Assembly: GCA_002786025.1 (NCBI GenBank)
Contig: NHNW01000017.1
Coordinates: 558,001 to 622,000, forward strand
DNA from: Zasmidium citrigriseum
Lineage: Eukaryota; Ascomycota; Dothideomycetes; Mycosphaerellales; Mycosphaerellaceae
Reading direction: 5' to 3'
DNA length: 64,000 bases
Program-made: the position numbers and the translations under genes
Shown here: positions 47,793-59,067 of the stretch, piece after piece
How positions within the stretch are numbered: the stretch's first letter is position 1
Layout of the letters: every line of letters starts with the position of its first letter
The notes under the pieces: generated by a model
What the model saw: the letters and a program-made list of their open reading frames with translations, nothing else
The model's database searches: none
What the model was told of the DNA's origin: nothing

Positions 47793-50700
47793 ATGGGCCA
47801 AGCGATGAGAATTGCAGGGGCTGCGGCCTTGGTGGTTTTGGTCGAGGCGCAGAATATCACGTATCCTGGCCCGGCTTGGGTACACTCGGAGTATGAGACG
47901 AGTCCGGAGGTTTATCCTTCTCGTAAGTCACAAACAACATCCTTCTAGCATTCGAAGGAAAACTCACCAACCCCCTCCCAGCAAACGCAACCGGCCACGG
48001 CTGGACCGCAGCCTTCGCCCAAGCCTCCCACTTCGTCTCCCAACTCACGCTCGCCGAAAAAGCCCAGCTCGTCACAGGCACCACAGGCCCTTGTGTAGGC
48101 AACATCGGACCCATCGCACGCCTGGACTTCGAGGGTTTGTGTTTGCAGGATGGTCCTTTGGCGATTCGCGTTGCGGATTATGCTTCGGTTTTTCCTGCGG
48201 GTTTGACTGTGGCGGCGGCGTGGGATCGGGAGTTGGCGAGGGAGAGGGGACAGCAGTTGGGGGTGGAGTTTAAGGAGTACGTAAACTCAAGGGCAGAAGC
48301 CATCCTGCAAAATGTCTGAGACATCTACTGACCTTCTGCCCTTTACTTTTAGGAAGGGCGCGAATGTTATGTTGGGGCCTGTGGCGGGGCCGCTTGGAAG
48401 GAGTGGGTATGGAGGGAGGAATTGGTGAGTGAGGTTTGGGGTGTGTTTGGGGGCTTTGCGCTGACCTTTTGCTAGGGAGGGGTTTTCACCTGAGTGAGTT
48501 GAGGGAAGGATGTGAGAGAGTTGTGTTGCTAATGGTTCGCAGTCCTTACCTTACTGGTGTGATGTTTGAGGAGGTCAGTTGATTTGCACTGTGGGACGTT
48601 GGAAAGACGACGCTAATGGACGGACAGACAATCGTTGGTGCTCAGGAGAAAGGCGTGCAAGCCTGTGCGAAGCGTGAGTTTAGTTTTGTGGTCGAACAAA
48701 TTTCACGTTGAACGAGACTGACCTTTAGGCAGATTACATAGGAAATGGTTAGCAAACATACCTAGAGGAGATTCTCTAACTTTTGCTGATGGTGAACCGC
48801 AGAGCAAGAAACGCAACGCAACCCCGACGAAAACGACGACGGCGTAACGATCGAAGCCGTGTCTTCCAACATCGATGACCGAACCATGCACGAACTCTAC
48901 CTTTGGCCATTCGCAAACGCAGTACGAAGCGGAGCAGCATCGATCATGTGCTCCTACAACCGTATCAATGGCTCGTACGGATGCCAGAACAGCAAGACTC
49001 TGAACGGACTCCTGAAAGATGAGCTCGGCTTCCAAGGCTATGTACGAATCAAAGCTACTCCACAAGATCATTGGTCAGACTGAAACCCTTTCTAGGTAGT
49101 AAGCGACTGGGGAGCTACGCACTCTGGTTATCAGGCCATCGCTGCCGGAGAAGACATGGACATGCCTGGTAGCTTGGGAGGACCCGGCTCGTCTTTCTTT
49201 GGCGGTAACATTACCACTGGTGTCAACAATGGGAGTATCCCGATCGAGAGACTGGATGATATGTGTAGGAGAGTGATGACACCTTACTTTCACCTCAAGC
49301 AGCAGAGACAGTATCCCATGGTCGATGGCAGCTCGCCCGCGTTGAACGGCAACGATCCTTCCGAGTACAACTACACTTTCAACCTCGGACCTTCGAATGT
49401 CGACGTACGGGATGGTCATGCCAGTCTGATCAGAGAGCTCAGTGCTGCCGGGATTGTTCTTCTGAAGAATGAGAACCAGACTCTGCCATTGAAGATGCCG
49501 AAGAACATCGGTGTCTTTGGCAACGATGCGGGAGATATTGTCACTGGTCTGTATCCCGGCGGCGACCAAGATTTGCAAGATCTTGGTTGGGAGTATGGTA
49601 TCCTGCCTGTTGGTGGTGGTTCTGGTACTGGACGCATGACGTACGTTGTTACGCCTTTGGAGGCTATTAAGGCGAGAGCGAAAGATCAGCATAACAATGC
49701 TCTGGTGCAATATGTGCTCAACAATACGTTGGTCACGCAAAGGAATGGCTTGTAAGTGAACTTTACACGGGAGATGCTGAGCGAATCTAACCCATCTATA
49801 GTGACTCTGTCTTCCCTACACCGCCAGACGTGTGTCTAGTCTTTCTCAAGACTTGGGCTACGGAAGGCTACGACCGAACTTCCCTACGCACCGACTGGAA
49901 CGGCACTGGCCTGGTAGAGACTGTTGCCTCTAGTTGTCCCAACACAGTCGTTGTTACGAACAGCGGTGGCTTGAACGTCTTGCCATTTGCCAATCATCCG
50001 AATGTGACAGCTATCTTAGCTGCTCACTTTGGAGGTCAAGAGCAGGGAAACAGTATCGTCGATGTGCTCTGGGGCCACGTCAACCCAAGTGGCCATTTGC
50101 CGTATACGATTGCACACCAAGAAAGCGATTACGCTTTTGCTGATATTACGAACTCTACGGCGCTTCAGAATACTTCTGATCCTAACGCCTGGCAGTCGGA
50201 CTTCAAGGAGAGGTTGCTAATTGACTATCGTGAGTAGTTTCACTCTGCAATTTGTTCACATGGCAGCTGCTAATGAGTTTACAGATTGGTTTGACTACTT
50301 CAACGAATCCGTACAATACGAATTCGGCTATGGCTTGAGCTACACAACCTTCTCCATGAACCAGCTTTCCATCTCCCGCACCGGACAAGGCCGCCTGACA
50401 CCAATGCCTCCCAACAACACCATCGTCCCGGGAGGCAATCCCGCCCTCTGGGAAAACGGCTACCGCATCACAGCAAGCGTCAAGAACACCGGCGACGTCG
50501 CTGGCGCCGCAGTCCCCCAGCTCTATCTTGCCTTGCCGGGTCCTTCTAACGGCGATCCAACTCCCAAGAAGGTCTTGAGGGGCTTTGAGAAGGTCATGTT
50601 GCAGCCTGGCCAGAGCAAGATGGTGACTTTTGATCTTATGAGGAGGGATATCAGTTATTGGGATGTTGGGGCTCAGCAGTGGATGATTGCGGATGGGGAG

Positions 50701-50793
50701 GTGATGGCTATGGCTGGGTTCTCGAGTCGGGATATTAAGGCAATGAAGGGGTTTATGCCGCTTGCTGATGAGGGACGTGGTGGTGGGTATTAG
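47793..50793 (+). CDS. Secreted GH3 beta-glucosidase, 11 exons including two micro-exons
   Basis: Exons 47793-47922, 47982-48276, 48353-48424, 48476-48493, 48543-48573, 48628-48673, 48733-48747, 48803-49041, 49096-49751, 49802-50229, 50285-50793 give 812 residues; every junction keeps frame. A signal peptide spans about 1-19 ([19 protein letters not shown]). The family 3 core shows [47 protein letters not shown] and the nucleophile Asp in [11 protein letters not shown]. The second GH3 domain ([15 protein letters not shown]) and a C-terminal fibronectin-III-like domain ([21 protein letters not shown]) are complete. Hydrolyses cellobiose and other beta-glucosides outside the cell. Ten introns: nine are 49-59 nt; the second (76 nt) is introner-like. 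Confidence 0.94.
48277..48352 (+). mobile_element. Introner-like intron, copy C (GH3 gene)
   Basis: 76 nt, GTACGT...TTTAG. The arms AAGGGCAGAAG (48289-48299) and CTTCTGCCCTT (48333-48343) are perfect 11-bp complements, and the loop contains the palindrome TGTCTGAGACA. The 3' half is nearly identical to the intron at 43730-43805. Its length differs from the nine other introns of the gene. Confidence 0.87.
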
Positions 50794-51398
50794 GATGGGT
50801 GAGAGGAATGCGCTCGACACTTGATAGTGAGCTTTTGTAGGAGAAGAGGATCCTCACACGAGGACCTTTCGCCTAACAGGAGTTCTCACTTGGTGATGTT
50901 CTGGACAAGTGAGTTTCGATACCCTGCATTTTCGAAGACGTTGCGTCCGTGCGCCGAAGTGAATCTCGCCAACCTCTCCACTCTCACGCCATGCACCTCC
51001 TTTCGCTCTCCTCAATTCCCATCAATCGGCGACGTCGAAGTCGCAGTCCTTGAAGAACGGCGTTCATGTCATTTGTACGAATCATGAACCCGCGGAAGCT
51101 GTTGCCACAGTCTCCACCTCGCGCGGATGAGATTCCTGCGCGATGACGGACGGGATGCCCTCCCAGCTCCCATTGAAATCTCCACCAGGCACGGCCGTGT
51201 GTGCCCCTTCCCACCCCGCCTGTTCTCGCCCGTGACTTCGTATTCTGGGCCACGGGAGACACGCGTAAGTCTAGCCGAATTCCTCCCCCAGCTCTCGGGT
51301 TGTTTCAGGTATACATGTATTCCTTGAACACCAGCTTTCGAGTTTTCATGTGATTTTCTGCAGCATCGCTCCCGACTTCTCATCCCGCAGCATACATT
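50794..51398. other. Intergenic, no gene seen
   Basis: 3' region of the GH3 gene and leader of the next plus-strand gene. Possible untranslated exons cannot be judged. Confidence 0.4.
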
Positions 51399-52517
51399 AT
51401 GGACTATCGACATTCGGCGGTGCAGGGAGCGGCGGCGGAGGAGGCGGGGAGGACGAGCAGTGTCTATTCTGACTACGAGGATCTTCGGCCCAAGCATCTG
51501 GATTCACGCAATGGCTCGCGGAATGGAAGTCGGCATGCCAGCTATACGCCGTCGTATATGTCGAATATCGCATCGAAGTCTACCGAAGCACTCACGATAC
51601 GCACTACCCAGAGCCGGGGCAGTGAGAGGAAGCCTGTCCCAATGCCATTGTCACAGACCACCGCTGAGGCGAGAGATCCTCTCCATATACCGCCCCCGGC
51701 AGCAGAACCCGTGGGAGGGCCTCCTGGCCTGCTACTTGTTCTCATAGCCAACACCATCCACCCTTCCACCATCTTCTACCTCGAGATGCTGCTGAACCGG
51801 CAGAACTTCTCCGGCATCGTGTTCGCCGCGAGCCAAACACAAGAGGCGGCGTTGAAGCAACTCAAGATGGACGTCTATGCTCTCATAGGGAGACTGAGGA
51901 AAGAGCTCGTGGTTTCAGTACACACAAAGCAAGAGTGGAGTCAGGCAGAAATCGAGGCAGTAGTCTCGGACTCTACCAAGCACGGTGATGGCATACAAGG
52001 CGTGGTATGCTGTCCCGAGTTCGACGAGACTGGCACAGCGGATATCGATGTCATTGCATTGGAGAGCGAACAATTGAACCGGTCATGGAAGCAAAGTGTA
52101 TCATTCCTCCACTCTGCGATCAAGGCCACCAACGTCCACCTATTAAGTAGGTGCAAGCCACTTAACCCAGCATCCAACGGCATCTTCGTACGCGCGCCAC
52201 AAGGACCTTTCTTCCTAGTGGCCGGATCCACAACACACACCTCGGCCTCACAGATTACCAAATCGGCCTGCGATACTCTGGTGCTCCAGTTCGAAAAAGC
52301 CACCAAGGCGAGAGGATTGACAGTCGGCTTTGCAGAATCCATGTTGATTCCCGAACCCACTCGAGAGCCGCCTCCCAAACCGAACGACTATTCGCCTGTG
52401 GGTCCAGAGACGTATGATGCTAGACACGAGGATATGGCGTTTGTGCCTTCGGAGAGTCCGACGAAGCTGTGGAGTTCGTGGGCTTTGCATAATGATCTGG
52501 GATTTGTGGAGGACTGA
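51399..52517 (+). CDS. Conserved protein with a Rossmann-like core, function unknown
   Basis: Single exon, 372 residues from ATG 51399. The N-terminal 105 residues are Ser/Arg/Gly-rich (DSRNGSRNGSRHASY), probably disordered and phosphorylated. From PPGLLLVLIANTIHPSTIFYL (about 107) on there is an alternating beta/alpha pattern (FSGIVFAAS, MDVYALIGRL), as in short-chain dehydrogenase-like folds, but no TGxxxGxG or YxxxK is present, so enzymatic activity is doubtful. The C-terminus is Pro-rich then acidic. No family name recognised. Confidence 0.75.
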   Translation: MDYRHSAVQGAAAEEAGRTSSVYSDYEDLRPKHLDSRNGSRNGSRHASYTPSYMSNIASKSTEALTIRTTQSRGSERKPVPMPLSQTTAEARDPLHIPPPAAEPVGGPPGLLLVLIANTIHPSTIFYLEMLLNRQNFSGIVFAASQTQEAALKQLKMDVYALIGRLRKELVVSVHTKQEWSQAEIEAVVSDSTKHGDGIQGVVCCPEFDETGTADIDVIALESEQLNRSWKQSVSFLHSAIKATNVHLLSRCKPLNPASNGIFVRAPQGPFFLVAGSTTHTSASQITKSACDTLVLQFEKATKARGLTVGFAESMLIPEPTREPPPKPNDYSPVGPETYDARHEDMAFVPSESPTKLWSSWALHNDLGFVED

Positions 52518-53060
52518 GGCTTTGGAGAAGTGGGAGATGGGCTTGAAGAAGTGATGAAGTTCTGCACGCACTTGCAAGCCGGGATAAGGCCCAACGGAGA
52601 CTTGCAAAAAGTGTCACAGTACCGGTCAGGACGAGCTGTATCGAGTGGATGCCAAATGCCTGACAGCGCGGCAAGCTTTATTACCCTGGAGACCGAGGTC
52701 TGGCCTGAAACTTGTGTGAGGACAATTTGTACTGGTCGAACGCCTGGTGAAGGAGACTTTTGGCATATGTGAGTTGCATGTTCCATTGGATCGATCTCAT
52801 CCAATGCTCATGTGGTACAGAATGCATACAGGTGCGAAGTGGGTCTTAAAGCCGTCAACCACCACGTCACTCAATTGCCCTTGACACAGGCAGTCGGTAC
52901 TTTGAAGTGACAATCTTCACATCAGTAACAAAGGCCTCGAGACATCGCCATGTTATGTTCTCTCTCAAGTACTTTAACGATGTGAACTCCATGTTATTAT
53001 TACTCTTAAAGCACTTGCTATATCAACCGGTCCATCGCAGGGCAAGCCTTTAACATACCC
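52518..53060. other. Intergenic between convergent genes
   Basis: Two 3' regions; no supported gene. Confidence 0.45.
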
Positions 53061-54113
53061 TTACTTCCCACCCTTCTCCTTCTCATAAACCTCCAAATAA
53101 TGCCCCACAACACTAACAACTTGACTCTCAAAATCCCTAAACTTGATCCTAAAAACCTCCTCCGTCTTCCTCGCATCATAAGGGTACCAAAACGTCTCAC
53201 ACTCCCCCTCCGTCGACAAAATCCCCTTTTCCACAGCCTCAGGAAACCTCCTCCCAACAATCTCATTGACATCATTCCACTTGACACCATCCCGTCCCGA
53301 ACTCGTCACGAGGAAAGATTGATTCCGCTCAATCTCGGGATCAAGGGATTTGACATGGATCCAAGCGTTATCGTCGATGTGGTTCGTTGTCATGATGTTG
53401 GGAGCGTCGGACTTCTGACCGAGGGCGACGTTGAGGATCAAGCGGTTCGTGCCTGTTTGTATATCCGACAGGGTTTGTGCCATGTCGTTTCGGCCTTCGA
53501 TGTAGGATGGATGGATGTGGATTAGATCGAAAGAGGGTTGGTTGGTTGCCATCCAGCTTTCTGCGCGGTTGAGTGCGGCGACTTTGGAGGCGATGTAGCC
53601 TGCTAAGGGGGATGGGAAGGGTCCGTGGAATTCTTCTACGCGGGAGGAGGCCGTGATGGGGGTTGCGGTTGCGGCGTCGTTGTCGGGGGAGAAAGCTGAG
53701 AGGGGCGTTATGGCGACGACAGAGGATGTGATGACGATTCTCTTGACGGAGGGGGTTTTTTGCGCTGCGTTGAGGATTTCGAGCGTTCCTTGGACGGCGG
53801 GCTGGATCATGGTTTTCTCGTAGTCGGAGCCGGGGGTGTTTCCTGCTAACGGGGATGCGATGTGGATGATGTATTTGACATCCTTAACGGCTTCTTCGTA
53901 GGCTCCAGAGGCGAGGATGTCTGGCACGATCACGAAGGATAGGTGAGATTGTTTCTCCTTTGGCGTGAGGGCTTTGTTGGAGCGAATGCTTTCTGCTTTG
54001 GCTTCGCTGCGGACGGCTGCTCGAACGGAGTATCCGGCTTCGAGGGCGTAGCGGAGGACTCTGAAGCCTAGATGGCCGGTAGCGCCGGTGATGAGGACAA
54101 GGTCTCCTGCCAT
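53061..54113 (-). CDS. NAD(P)-dependent epimerase / dihydroflavonol-reductase-like extended SDR
   Basis: Single exon, 350 residues from ATG 54113. The extended-SDR nucleotide motif GATGHLG is at 10-16, Arg-rich binding (RAAVRSEAK) suits NADP, IHIASPLAG is the strand-4 signature, Ser in VITSSVV, and the catalytic YIASK follows at about 168. The substrate-side region (HIHPSYIEGRND) is typical of aldehyde/ketone reductases such as Gre2. The likely role is reduction of carbonyls; the substrate is not readable. Confidence 0.9.
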   Translation of the reverse strand: MAGDLVLITGATGHLGFRVLRYALEAGYSVRAAVRSEAKAESIRSNKALTPKEKQSHLSFVIVPDILASGAYEEAVKDVKYIIHIASPLAGNTPGSDYEKTMIQPAVQGTLEILNAAQKTPSVKRIVITSSVVAITPLSAFSPDNDAATATPITASSRVEEFHGPFPSPLAGYIASKVAALNRAESWMATNQPSFDLIHIHPSYIEGRNDMAQTLSDIQTGTNRLILNVALGQKSDAPNIMTTNHIDDNAWIHVKSLDPEIERNQSFLVTSSGRDGVKWNDVNEIVGRRFPEAVEKGILSTEGECETFWYPYDARKTEEVFRIKFRDFESQVVSVVGHYLEVYEKEKGGK

Positions 54114-54848
54114 GTCGCGTATCTGGAGTTGAAAAGTGCTTCAGGTAGTTGTTTGGGTGTGTGTTGTTGAATTCGCTCCCACCTCCCGGATTTCCAACAC
54201 CTTATATCTCGAAGGTGAGGCACGTTCCGCTCTTCTATCGAACGCTGCCGATTGCTCAGCAACTTCTTGACCTTCTGCACAGATGTTCAGAAAACCTACG
54301 CTGGCTGCAACCTTCCCGTCGATACCAAGTAGTAAGTCAGTAACAACAAGGCTGAACCCTAGAAGCCTCTTTCCGGTATCCACAACAGCTTTTCAACCAG
54401 ACATCGCTGAAGTGGATCAGAAATCGACCAACGGATCGCTTACCCAAGTAGTAGGACCAATTTTGAGGCTAAGGTTTGGCCGTATCTCCAAGCAAGCCGA
54501 CGGTCGTCATGATTAGTTAGATAGCGTTGAGACAGGGAACAGCATTATTCATACAACGGTCTGACTTTGCAGGAGACCTCATGTAACCTTGAAGATAGTA
54601 GCCGGTCGGTTCGACTGTTGTCGGTTGTGGCGCAATGTTGCTGGCAAACTCATGACGGATTACTGATCCTCATCTCTCGGCCAAGGGACCGAAGCATGCT
54701 GGCTACGAAACCCGCATTCAGGGACCAGAGGGTTGAAACGCCTGACCATCTGCGGTATGGTCTGAAAGGCGCAACAGAAGTCCTCTTCAGGCGCAGAATG
54801 AAGCCAAAACCAGTACGACTTCTTCATCGCTTCCACATCCCCAAAAGT
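54114..54848. other. Intergenic between reductase and peptide transporter
   Basis: Promoter of the reductase and 3' region of the transporter. No gene is supported. Confidence 0.4.
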
Positions 54849-56868
54849 TTATTCACTCTTGGTCGTCACCCGAACCTCCTGACCGTCGTCAACTAAGGAA
54901 CTGCCGCTAGACTGATCTTCTGGACTCTTTGATCCTTCATAAGTCATGAACTCGTCGTTGTTGAACTTCTTGTATCGGAACCAGAAAATGACGGTCTGGA
55001 CAGCTAGAGCGATCGCTGGACCAGCCCAAATCCAGATCAAGTAAGGGTCCTATAACCATGATCAGCTGAAGTTCTTCGACAAATCCTTCAGGACGCAATA
55101 ATTACCTTAATGACGGGCGACAATACTTCAGCAAGCGCATAAGATAGAGCCGAAGATGCTAGGAAGAGCGCCATAACAAGCGACTTCATGCCTGGTGGGG
55201 AGCGAGCGTAGGCAAGCTCATAAGCCGTGACATTGCAGAAGCATTCTGAAAGCGCTCCTAGCATGACGTTCGGAATCTGGATCCAGATGCTCAAAGGGGA
55301 CACGCCCGTGCCAATATCACACTCCGTTGCATAGTAGCCACAAGGAGACGTTTGGTAGACCTTGTACTGAACGATCGCACCGACAACACCGGAGATGCTA
55401 GCCAAGGCGAAGCCAAAGGTGATGCGAGTAATTCGGCCAGGGCTCATGTTCCACTTTGCTAGCGTTGGGTAGATGACGTGCGATAAGACCGGAATGAAGA
55501 CGATGATCGTGAGGGGATTGAAGTTGCTCTAAAGGATTGTTAACTGCTACGTGCGGCAAGAAGTGTTAGGAAACTCACCAGAAGATCGTTAGGTGCACCA
55601 TTAGTAGTGAGCGTGGAGCCCTGGCTTGTTGCCACTGACCCGATCCCGCCGTCGTTCAGATTGTAGATCGGAAAGTACAAGAAGATGGCGCATGCGACCA
55701 TGGTTCGGCGGATATCATCAACATCCTTGTCGGTCCATGATATCGGCTTGTGGTTGAAGTGAGTTACGCCTCGCTCAGTGAGCACACTCGGCTTTGCAGC
55801 ATCCCAGAAAGATTCTTTCCAGAAGACACCCTTGCTCTGTTTGAAGGCGACAGTGATAATTTTATACACTTTCGCAAGGGCGCTTCCATCGGGTGGATAC
55901 TGCACCAACTTGTTCGAAAGGTACCACAAAAGCACCGGCAACAGGAAGAAAACAATGCCGGGCAACAGGTATGCCAGCCAGAAGCCAACTTCTTTCTCAA
56001 CGTACGTGGTGGCAATGGCGAAAAAGGCACCGACGTTGATGAATGCGTAGAAGAATAGCATAATTCGCTGGACGGTGGTCTCCGGATCTACCACCACTCG
56101 CTCCCCAGAGGGTAGGTCGCGGACGTACGGCTTCTGGTGGCGATATTGATCCAGTATCGTGGGCGCCACGTTCGGTTTGAAGATCCCAGCTCCAACTGCC
56201 AGTAGCATCAGCGAGACCATGAATGGAGCAACGCCATTGCCAGCCTGGAGAACAGAAGGGATGGCTCCACATATCATGATTATGTGGGAGACGCCGCAGA
56301 CCAATACTCCCAGAAGGATTGTCTTGAAGCGCCCAAGTTTTGTATCAGCAAGCCAGGCACCGCCAATAGGGATGACGTAGGCCAGGAATGAGAAGAGGAG
56401 ACTGAAGGCGTTGCTGAACTGAAGTCCTTTGCCTAGTGCTCCCGCGGTATCTTGTGTTCCTGGAGCTGGGGCACCTGCGCCGTTTCCATTCTCTGGAAGG
56501 GGAAATTGCATGAAGTTCGAGAAGACGGTCTTGACGCCATAGTACGACGCTCTTTCAGCGAGTTCGACAATGCAAAGAGTGTATGCTGTAGTCGGAATGG
56601 TGTCTGCAATCCTTCGTAGAGTGCGTGATTCTTCTTCTGTCGGCGGAGGATAGGTCTCGTGTTCGATGATTGAATCCGTCCGCTCGCCGATGGCCTCTAC
56701 GTCGACATTCGCTTTCTTGGATTCGAGAACATCGTGGGATATCGCCGTTTCCTCTACACCGAGGCTAATCCTGCCACGAGGCTGCGCTGCGTCTACTGAC
56801 AGGCGAGCGGCGATACCATCGTTGATAACCTCACCTCCAACTGCGCTCACTATCGATCCTGTCAGCAT
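54849..56868 (-). CDS. Proton-coupled oligopeptide transporter (POT/PTR2 family)
   Basis: Exons 56868-55579, 55528-55106 and 55049-54849 (introns 50 and 56 nt) give 637 residues. An acidic cytosolic N-terminus of about 90 residues precedes the first helix, with the PTR2 signature ELAERASYYGVKTVFSNFMQ; a further hallmark is FFYAFINVGAFFA. About twelve hydrophobic helices are visible, and the cytosolic tail is charged. Imports di/tripeptides with protons. Start: ATG 56868 is simplest; an alternative uses ATG 56903 with a 41-nt intron (56859-56899) and changes only the first residues (MGSIVS instead of MLTGSIVS). Confidence 0.93.
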
Positions 56869-58023
56869 TGTGAACAGCTCAATCGTATGGCAGACATACC
56901 CATTTTGCGAAACTCTGACTGCAGGACAGACGGGATTCGTCTCGCAGGTTTAAAGGCCTTGGTAGCAGCCCATGGCTTCTTGTACTCGGTCAACTAATCT
57001 CGCAGTGGATCCATTTCCCAGGAACTTGCGAGTGACATCCTTGCCACACTGTATCGAATGAACTCTTGATCCGCTGTTGCAGCACACATGAGGGTGCTTC
57101 ACCTTGGCAACGACCATGGGCATAGTGCCGGTGCATCGAGCGACCACATGGTCCCGAGCAACACTGTCAGTGAGGCACATAAAGATATGCTGCCGGTTGT
57201 CCTGATAGCCCTGGAGTAAGGTCCGCGGCAGACACTTGACAGGCGAATCTGTTTGGCCGTGAGAATCATCAAGCCCACGCAAGCTTCGCCATGTCGTGCT
57301 TATCGCCTGCTAAGGTGATAACGCTAGGACGGCCAACGCAATGAAACATTTTCGAAGCGCCGACTTGGCAGAGACCAGTGTTCTTTTGTGAAAGGCTCCG
57401 ACGCTGGCATTGCATGGCGAATGATTGCGGTCTCATTGCTCAATCGCTGGTCGTCCATTGCGTGACACGAGGAGCGGGTCGCGTGCCGGTGGTCCACTTG
57501 CTCGCAGCATCGTTACGGGTGGTCCTAGATCAAAGGTTGCCCGGCCAGATAGGAGGAATTCACTCGCCTCGTCTTTGCATTTGGAAGTGAAGTTGAAGAG
57601 GCTGGAGTGCAGTCGCGACAAGCATTTTCCCAACGGTCGTGCACGGGCCGCGCTGACGCGTGGAGGAAGGTGAACCTCACCTTCTCCTTTCTCCCCATCA
57701 CAACCTCTTCACAATGTCATTCGATCATCTGCTCCTCTCGACATCTGAATCCGATAGTTCTACACATCAGATCTGGCTCAAGTGACTTTCACTTTCACGG
57801 TCATGATGGCATTTCCCGCTCGCAAAGGGCTCGACATCCAAGGCTGTGTCATCCTCAGACGCTTCGACAGTTGAAATGTTCGGTATGTGAGGGGCGCGAG
57901 AGCGCACGAAGTGTGTGAAGATGTCTCAAAGGTAACATCAAATGCTATCACACTTCGTACAAGAGCTGTCTTGCTACCAACGCTTCACTAAACATCCTCT
58001 ATCAAAACAACCTAGTGCCAGCA
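56869..58023. other. Intergenic, about 1.15 kb, no gene seen
   Basis: Upstream DNA of the transporter gene plus the 3' region of the beta-propeller gene. The frames here lack start codons or protein-like composition. Confidence 0.4.
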
Positions 58024-59067
58024 CTATATCAACATCATGCCGTGTGCGCCCTGATGCATGTGCTTGTCCGCCCGCCGCTCCATATCGACCTCGAGTGTCC
58101 TCTCATATTTCATTTCGTCAAGGTTCACAACCGACACAGTACCCTTGATAATGTTGGCGGAGAAAGCTCGGCTCCCATCAGGTGAGGCGTATACCGTCAA
58201 AGGTACAGGGTCAACGTCGAACGAGGCCAATCCCTTGAAGTCGTCCTTTGGCGGCGCCAAAACCTCCAAGCGTGCTTTCATGGAATTGAGATCTCGGATG
58301 TCTGGCTTTGCTCCCTCGAAGACGTATTGGCCGACGAGTAATCGATCTTTGCAGTCTACGTGGACTGTGATGCCTCCGTATTCTAGAGGTATCGACTTGA
58401 TGATCTTGTCCGTTGTCGTGTCGATGACTTGGATCTGTCTGGGTACAGGCTCTCCCTTCATCATAGCTCCAAGACCAGGGGTTGGGAAGTAGGCCAATTT
58501 GCCGTCGGTGGAAATCCCCGGCTGTTCGCAGCCTCCAACAATATCGATCTTGCCCACCATCTTCTCCTCGACAAGATCGATCACCGAGATGAAGCCAGCT
58601 TCCTTGTTGCAGGTGAAGACCTTGCGACCGTCCGGAGTCATGACAAACCAGTGCGTCTTGTGGCCAGATGCGATGGCTTTGACGATCTTGCGGGTCTTCA
58701 GATCGATGCCGATAATGCCCCCGCTTTCGCCGATGCCGCCTTCAACGGATGAGTAGAGGATGTCGTGCTTGGCGTCTAGGACAGTGTAGTGCGGTCCTTT
58801 GTACGGGCTGATATCGATGATGTCGACAATTTCTCGCTTGTTGCAGTCGAATACGCTGATTTCCACGGCATCGTCTCCGTGTGCGGTATACCAGCCATGT
58901 CGGTAGGCATGTGTGATGTACATCAGGTTCGTTCTGCTGTCGTAGCATAACTCGTGTGGTTCAGCTCGGAGATCTTTTACTTGGCCCATCTTCTCTCCTG
59001 TGGAAGGGTCGAAAAAGGAGAGCGTCTCGCCGCTCTGGCTGACGACTGCTAAGGTGTCTCGTGCCAT
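58024..59067 (-). CDS. Seven-bladed beta-propeller (YVTN/lactonase-like) protein, unknown function
   Basis: Single exon, 347 residues. The frame opens earlier at 59112 but with TTG; the first ATG is 59067 (MARDTLAVVSQSGE). About seven repeats of a beta-rich unit are visible (TLAVVSQSGETLSFFD, ISVFDCNKREIVDIID, GIIGIDLKTRKIVKAI, FISVIDLVEEKMVGKI, IQVIDTTTDKIIKSI, GTVSVVNLDEMKYERT), the YVTN pattern. No signal peptide and no obvious catalytic residues, so an enzymatic role (lactonase) or a scaffold role remain open. The tail is His-rich (MERRADKHMHQGAHGMM). Confidence 0.8.
   Translation of the reverse strand: MARDTLAVVSQSGETLSFFDPSTGEKMGQVKDLRAEPHELCYDSRTNLMYITHAYRHGWYTAHGDDAVEISVFDCNKREIVDIIDISPYKGPHYTVLDAKHDILYSSVEGGIGESGGIIGIDLKTRKIVKAIASGHKTHWFVMTPDGRKVFTCNKEAGFISVIDLVEEKMVGKIDIVGGCEQPGISTDGKLAYFPTPGLGAMMKGEPVPRQIQVIDTTTDKIIKSIPLEYGGITVHVDCKDRLLVGQYVFEGAKPDIRDLNSMKARLEVLAPPKDDFKGLASFDVDPVPLTVYASPDGSRAFSANIIKGTVSVVNLDEMKYERTLEVDMERRADKHMHQGAHGMMLI

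Noticed and set aside
41132..50793. A metabolic gene cluster (thiolase, hydrolase, GH3, reductase, transporter)
   Set aside because: No core biosynthetic gene, no pathway-specific regulator, and mixed strands with housekeeping genes between; adjacency looks incidental.
54266..54290. Introner-like 3' arm in intergenic DNA
   Set aside because: TTGACCTTCTGCACAG resembles the element end, but there is no complementary 5' arm and no gene around it.
56859..56899. 41-nt first intron in the PTR2 gene
   Set aside because: Shorter than other introns here and its branch site would be only about 4 nt from the AG; an ATG at 56868 makes it unnecessary, so I keep it only as an alternative.
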